This document shows, one piece after another, positions 60,170 through 64,000 of a stretch of 64,000 nt of DNA. Source of the stretch: an uncultured Lachnospiraceae bacterium (GTDB taxonomy: Bacteria > Bacillota > Clostridia > Lachnospirales > Lachnospiraceae). Position 1 is the stretch's first letter. Every line of letters starts with the position of its first letter. The DNA lies in contig CAJURH010000001.1 of assembly GCA_910588775.1 (NCBI GenBank), positions 124,001 through 188,000 of the forward strand, written 5' to 3'. The notes beneath the pieces were generated by a model. The model did not search any database and was not told the DNA's origin. It saw only the letters and a program-made list of their open reading frames with translations. The translations under genes were made by a program, and so were the position numbers.

Positions 60170-61402
60170 GTGTGTGATAAAGTGAGCCGAAAAAGCAAAT
60201 ATAGAAAAATTCTATGGATGCTGGTGTTTCTATGCACGGCGCTTTTTGCCTGCATGGGATATTATGAGATGAGGGATGTTCTGCCGGATCAGGTCAGCAT
60301 TGTAGAAGGGGAGCAGGAAAACTTTCTGGAACAACTGGAAAGACCTTGGCTGACCCTGGATGACGCTATACCAGCCTCTGGCCGGGAGAGTTTCACCCTG
60401 CATTGCAGTCTGTTTGGCGCCATACCTCTCAAACAGATCAAGGTCCAGGTGGTGGAGCCCACGGATATTTACGTAAGCGGCAATACGGTGGGCGTCTATA
60501 TGGAAACACAGGGCGTGCTGATTATTGACAGTGGGGAGATTACCGGGGAAGACGGACTGAACTATCAGCCGGCGAAAAATCTGGTGCAGCCGGGGGATTA
60601 TATTGTAGCCATGAACCAGGAGCAGGTGGGGAACAAACGTGAGTTGATTCATAAGATACAGACTTGCGACGGAAGTTCCGTGGAACTGTCTCTTCTTCGC
60701 CGGGGCGAGGAGATTCAGATGGCCCTGGACCCTATTGTGGACGAAATGGGGGACTACAAATTGGGCATATGGGTTCGGGATAACACCCAAGGAATCGGGA
60801 CCCTCACATATATGGACCAGGACGGGAATTTTGGCGCGCTGGGCCACGGCATCAGTGATGTGGATACAGGCGAGCTGATGCAGATCAAAAACGGGGATTT
60901 GTACAGAGCGCAGGTGATGGGCATTCATAAAGGGACGAAGGGAAGCCCTGGGGAACTGTCCGGGCTGATACGGTATGACAATTCCAATATTATCGGGAAG
61001 ATTTCCAAAAACGGCGAGAATGGCATCTACGGCAGTCTGGACCCTCAGTATGCCCAGAGCTTAAGTTTTCAACCTGTGGAAGTGGGATATAAGCAGGAAA
61101 TGGAGCTGGGAGAGGCCAGCATCCTGTGCAGTGTGGACGGAAAAGTGGAGGAATACCAGGTGGAGATCACCAGCATCGACCTAAACCATCCAGACACCAA
61201 TAAGAGTTTTGTGTTAAAAGTGACGGACCAGAGGCTATTGGAAAAGACCGGGGGAATCGTCCAGGGCATGAGCGGAAGTCCGGTTCTCCAAAATAAAAAG
61301 ATTGTCGGCGCAGTGACCCATGTCTTTGTGCAGGACTCGACGGGCGGATACGGGATTTTTATTGAGAATATGCTGAAAAATAATAAAGATTATGCAATGT
61401 AA
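60170..61402 (+). CDS. spoIVB: SpoIVB peptidase
   Basis: SpoIVB is the forespore-secreted serine peptidase (S55) that triggers pro-sigma-K processing. It has a transmembrane segment (about 14-31), a PDZ domain (about 105-190, with VQPGDYIVAMN) and the peptidase domain with GALGHGISD and the nucleophile motif GMSGSPVLQ (Ser near 368). GTG 60170 or GTG 60182 can both start the gene; neither is ideally spaced from GAAGGGA. spo0A follows, the invariant clostridial pair. Confidence 0.94.
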   Translation: MCDKVSRKSKYRKILWMLVFLCTALFACMGYYEMRDVLPDQVSIVEGEQENFLEQLERPWLTLDDAIPASGRESFTLHCSLFGAIPLKQIKVQVVEPTDIYVSGNTVGVYMETQGVLIIDSGEITGEDGLNYQPAKNLVQPGDYIVAMNQEQVGNKRELIHKIQTCDGSSVELSLLRRGEEIQMALDPIVDEMGDYKLGIWVRDNTQGIGTLTYMDQDGNFGALGHGISDVDTGELMQIKNGDLYRAQVMGIHKGTKGSPGELSGLIRYDNSNIIGKISKNGENGIYGSLDPQYAQSLSFQPVEVGYKQEMELGEASILCSVDGKVEEYQVEITSIDLNHPDTNKSFVLKVTDQRLLEKTGGIVQGMSGSPVLQNKKIVGAVTHVFVQDSTGGYGIFIENMLKNNKDYAM

Positions 61403-61413
61403 AATGTGTGTAT

Positions 61414-61489
61414 TGTCGAAAATTGTTGAACGAAAATAAGGTATTTCAGCTATTTTGCTGTTGATTGTCGGGATTAATTCAGTCATAAT
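61414..61489 (+). promoter_or_regulatory. spo0A control region with 0A box and vegetative promoter
   Basis: TGTCGAA (61414-61420) is a perfect Spo0A-binding 0A box, with a one-mismatch copy TGTTGAA at 61424-61430. The promoter TTGATT (61461-61466), 17 bases, CATAAT (61484-61489) lies downstream, with another partial 0A box (TTGTCGGGA) at its -35. Autoregulation by Spo0A is thus visible in the DNA. Confidence 0.65.
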
Positions 61490-61576
61490 GAGTTTATGTG
61501 CAGAAGCCATTGAGAGGAATGCGGGGCTGGATAGTTTCTGGACGAGAGAAATATAGAGACGTTAGGAGGAGCATCT

Positions 61577-62401
61577 ATGGAAAAGTTAAACATTGCTATT
61601 GCCGATGATAATGAGAAAATGGTAGAAATACTGGCGAAAATGATTGATGAAGACAAGGATCTTCAGTTAGTCGGAAAAGCAAACAATGGAGAAGATATCT
61701 GTAATATTATCCGGGAGAAGCAGCCGGACGTAGTGCTGCTGGATATCATTATGCCAAAAGTGGATGGGCTGTCTGTAATGGAGCGGATCATCCATGATAA
61801 AGATATGAAAAAACAGCCGTCATTTATAATTTTGTCTGCAGTGGGACAGGAAAGGATCACGGAAGACGCATTCAATCTGGGTGCGGATTATTATATGTTA
61901 AAGCCCTTCGACAATGGGCTTTTGCTGGACCGCATTAAACATGTCAGGCAGACGGCGCAGCGCCGAGGCAAAGAAGTACAGAAGATCAATGCGTACGAAA
62001 GCTCCAGCCATTACATGGAACGGAATTTAGAAAGCGATGTAACGCATATTATCCATGAAATTGGCGTTCCGGCGCATATTAAAGGATATCAATACCTGCG
62101 CGACGCCATTATTTTATCGGTAAGCGACCAGGAGATGCTCAATTCCATAACGAAAATTCTGTATCCGACCATTGCAAAGAGACATCAGACAACGCCCAGC
62201 AGAGTGGAGCGCGCCATACGCCATGCCATCGAGGTGGCATGGAGCAGAGGGAAAATGGATACCATAGACGAGTTGTTTGGATATACTGTCAGCAACGGTA
62301 AAGGAAAACCCACGAATTCTGAATTCATAGCCTTGATCGCGGACAAAATAAGACTGGAATATAAAAATCAGACTTTCCATAGTGTGGAAAGTAGGATATA
62401 A
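61577..62401 (+). CDS. spo0A: sporulation master regulator Spo0A
   Basis: The 274-residue response regulator has a receiver domain with the acid pocket ADDNE (residues 9-13), phospho-Asp 56 (LLDIIMPKVDG) and Lys 109 (MLKPF), followed by the Spo0A effector domain (about 140-265) with GYQYLRDAI, LYPTIAKRHQTTPSRVERAIRHAIEVAW (the DNA-recognition helix) and KPTNSEFIALIADK. The protein controls entry into sporulation. The start follows an AGGAGG site, and the gene lies directly downstream of spoIVB. Confidence 0.97.
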   Translation: MEKLNIAIADDNEKMVEILAKMIDEDKDLQLVGKANNGEDICNIIREKQPDVVLLDIIMPKVDGLSVMERIIHDKDMKKQPSFIILSAVGQERITEDAFNLGADYYMLKPFDNGLLLDRIKHVRQTAQRRGKEVQKINAYESSSHYMERNLESDVTHIIHEIGVPAHIKGYQYLRDAIILSVSDQEMLNSITKILYPTIAKRHQTTPSRVERAIRHAIEVAWSRGKMDTIDELFGYTVSNGKGKPTNSEFIALIADKIRLEYKNQTFHSVESRI

Positions 62402-62443
62402 TAGGAGCGAGAAATAATTTCGTTTTGCTAAGGAGGATATGGG

Positions 62444-63889
62444 ATGAAGAATATATTGTTTGCCACGTCAGAAGCCGTGCCGTTTATTAAGACAGGAGGG
62501 CTGGCAGACGTAGCGGGAGCGTTGCCCAGATGTTTTGACAAGCGTTATTTTGACATTCGGGTGATTCTGCCAAAATACATGTGCATTCCCGACGAATGGA
62601 AATCAAAGATGGAATATATCACCAATTTCTATATGGATTTGGGTTTCCGCAGTTGCTATGTGGGAATCTTCCGTATGGAATACAATGGAATAACGTTCTA
62701 TTTTATTGACAATGAATATTATTTCAGCGGACCGAAACCGTATGACCAGGCCCCGTGGGATTTGGAGAAGTTCGCATTTTTTTCAAAAGCGGTATTATCT
62801 GTCTTGCCAGTAATTGACTTTCGTCCCCATATCATTCACTGCCATGACTGGCAGACGGGCCTTGTGCCTGTCTATCTGCATGACACTTTCCAGCAGGGAG
62901 AATTTTTCCGCGGCATCAAGACAATCATGACCATACATAATCTGAAATTTCAGGGAGTGTGGGATGTGTCTACCGTAAAGAGCATAACAGGATTGCCCAA
63001 ATATTATTTTACAGCGGATAAGTTAGAAGCGTATAAAGACGCCAACTATCTGAAAGGTGGAATTGTATACGCCGACGCTATTACCACCGTGAGCCGCACC
63101 TATGCGGACGAAATCAAGATGCCTTTCTACGGGGAAGGGCTTGAGGGGCTTTTGTGCGCCAGAACCAACAGTTTGCGCGGGATCGTAAATGGCATCGATT
63201 ACGATGAATACAACCCGGAGACAGACTGCCATATTGTAAAAAACTACAATGCCAAAACTTTCCGCAAGGAAAAGGTGAAAAACAAAATCGCGCTGCAAAA
63301 AGAACTGGGGCTGGAGGAAGATCCCAAGAAGATGATGATCGGCATCGTTTCTCGTTTAACGGACCAGAAAGGGTTCGATCTGATTGCTTATATTATGGAT
63401 GAGCTGTGCCAGGACGCCATTCAACTGGTGATTTTGGGCACAGGGGAAGAACGCTACGAAAATATGTTCCGTCATTTCGACTGGAAATACAGAGGCAAGG
63501 TTTCGGCCAATATCTATTATTCGGAACCGATGTCCCATAAGACCTATGCATCCTGTGACGCATTTCTGATGCCGTCGCTTTTTGAACCCTGTGGCTTGAG
63601 TCAGCTTATGAGCCTGCGGTATGGGACGGTGCCTATTGTGCGGGAGACGGGAGGCTTAAAAGATACGGTGGAACCTTACAATGAGTACGAGAGCAGAGGC
63701 ACAGGATTCAGCTTTAGCAATTACAACGCCCATGAGATGCTGGGCGTGATAAGGAACGCGGAGCGGATTTACTATGATAAGAAACGAGAGTGGAATAAGA
63801 TCGTGGACCGTGGGATGGCCGTGGACTTCTCCTGGAACAGCTCAGCCAGGCAATATGAGGAAATGTATAATTGGTTGATTGGTGAATAA
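62444..63889 (+). CDS. glgA: glycogen synthase (ADP-glucose type)
   Basis: The 481-residue GT5 family glucosyltransferase elongates alpha-1,4-glucan from ADP-glucose. It shows the KTGGLADVAGALP loop (residues 16-28), HDWQTGLVPVYL (near 138-149) and the C-terminal EPCGLSQLMSLRYGTVPIVRETGGLKDTV (near 382-410). Glycogen is a typical stationary-phase reserve in spore formers, and the place after spo0A is common in Lachnospiraceae. Other glg genes are not in the window. Confidence 0.95.
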   Translation: MKNILFATSEAVPFIKTGGLADVAGALPRCFDKRYFDIRVILPKYMCIPDEWKSKMEYITNFYMDLGFRSCYVGIFRMEYNGITFYFIDNEYYFSGPKPYDQAPWDLEKFAFFSKAVLSVLPVIDFRPHIIHCHDWQTGLVPVYLHDTFQQGEFFRGIKTIMTIHNLKFQGVWDVSTVKSITGLPKYYFTADKLEAYKDANYLKGGIVYADAITTVSRTYADEIKMPFYGEGLEGLLCARTNSLRGIVNGIDYDEYNPETDCHIVKNYNAKTFRKEKVKNKIALQKELGLEEDPKKMMIGIVSRLTDQKGFDLIAYIMDELCQDAIQLVILGTGEERYENMFRHFDWKYRGKVSANIYYSEPMSHKTYASCDAFLMPSLFEPCGLSQLMSLRYGTVPIVRETGGLKDTVEPYNEYESRGTGFSFSNYNAHEMLGVIRNAERIYYDKKREWNKIVDRGMAVDFSWNSSARQYEEMYNWLIGE

Positions 63890-63967
63890 AATCACCGGGT
63901 CGTGGCACACTAACAGGGCAAATCAAACGTCTGCTCTGGCAGGCGAAAAATAGTCAGGAGGTGTACC

Positions 63968-64000
63968 ATGACAAATATCACAGAATTGGATTTACAGAAT
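63968..64000 (+). CDS. start of an unknown gene, cut by the window end
   Basis: ATG 63968 follows a strong AGGAGGTG site at 63957-63964, and eleven codons (MTNITELDLQN) are visible before the window ends. The product cannot be identified. Confidence 0.6.
   Translation, partial: MTNITELDLQN

Noticed and set aside
1..64000. tRNA, rRNA, CRISPR arrays, insertion sequences, prophage genes
   Set aside because: No cloverleaf with a TTCRA loop outside genes, no regular repeat-spacer pattern, and no transposase, integrase or phage structural protein could be seen.

Overview
The window is one contiguous stretch of a moderate-GC, endospore-forming Firmicute chromosome, most likely a gut-type Lachnospiraceae (Clostridium cluster XIVa). 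This rests on a complete spoIIIA operon, sigH, dpaAB, spoIVB and spo0A, AGGAGG-type ribosome binding sites, and the order yqhY-nusB-xseAB-ispA-dxs-tlyA-nadK-argR-recN-spoIVB-spo0A typical of Clostridia. No tRNA, rRNA, CRISPR array, transposase, integrase or phage gene was recognised.

Layout. 1-4837: spoIIIAA (5' end outside the window) to spoIIIAH, the mother-cell feeding-tube and channel genes. 5001-6590: prfC with its own promoter. 6704-11234: small units, namely a Dabb protein, an Rrf2 regulator followed by a cupin gene with a repeat-flanked promoter, a YdeI-like protein, a membrane acyltransferase, a macro-domain protein, and sigH on the minus strand. 11540-20494: a secreted FN3-like protein, glnS, a four-cluster ferredoxin, two HAD phosphatases, a beta-helix lipoprotein and a VanW protein. 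20744-25833: two tandem phenylacetate-CoA ligase/ACT-domain pairs, then a polyphosphate:AMP phosphotransferase. 25847-31938: an L,D-transpeptidase-like protein with Ig-like domains, WYL and AraC regulators, an MFS transporter and a sugar acetyltransferase. 32029-36473: the biotin operon birA-bioY-bioB-bioD-bioA behind a BirA-type operator. 36467-43790, mostly minus strand: MATE pump and MarR regulator, a DUF1538 membrane protein with a tandem P-II-like protein, an unknown protein and an XRE regulator. 43920-47390: dpaAB with a sigma-K-like promoter, then asnB. 47638-51039: a large hybrid sensor kinase. 51229-63889: the conserved nusB-to-spo0A housekeeping and sporulation run, then glgA and the start of one more gene.

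How the genes work together. Much of the window serves sporulation: sigH and spo0A at entry, SpoIVB for intercompartment signalling, SpoIIIAA-AH for the forespore channel, and DpaAB for dipicolinate. Between the spoIIIA operon and yqhY-nusB, which are neighbours in many relatives, lie about 46 kb of metabolic and regulatory genes.

The most unusual non-coding signal is a dispersed family of imperfect palindromes (11258-11386, 11482-11515, 18958-19019, 22515-22571, 45451-45508, 47439-47577). They share a core close to GTTTCGCAATCATCTA. Each downstream-most copy sits 25-60 bases before the start codon of a plus-strand gene and always in the same orientation. A second, MITE-like element lies at 15714-15898.
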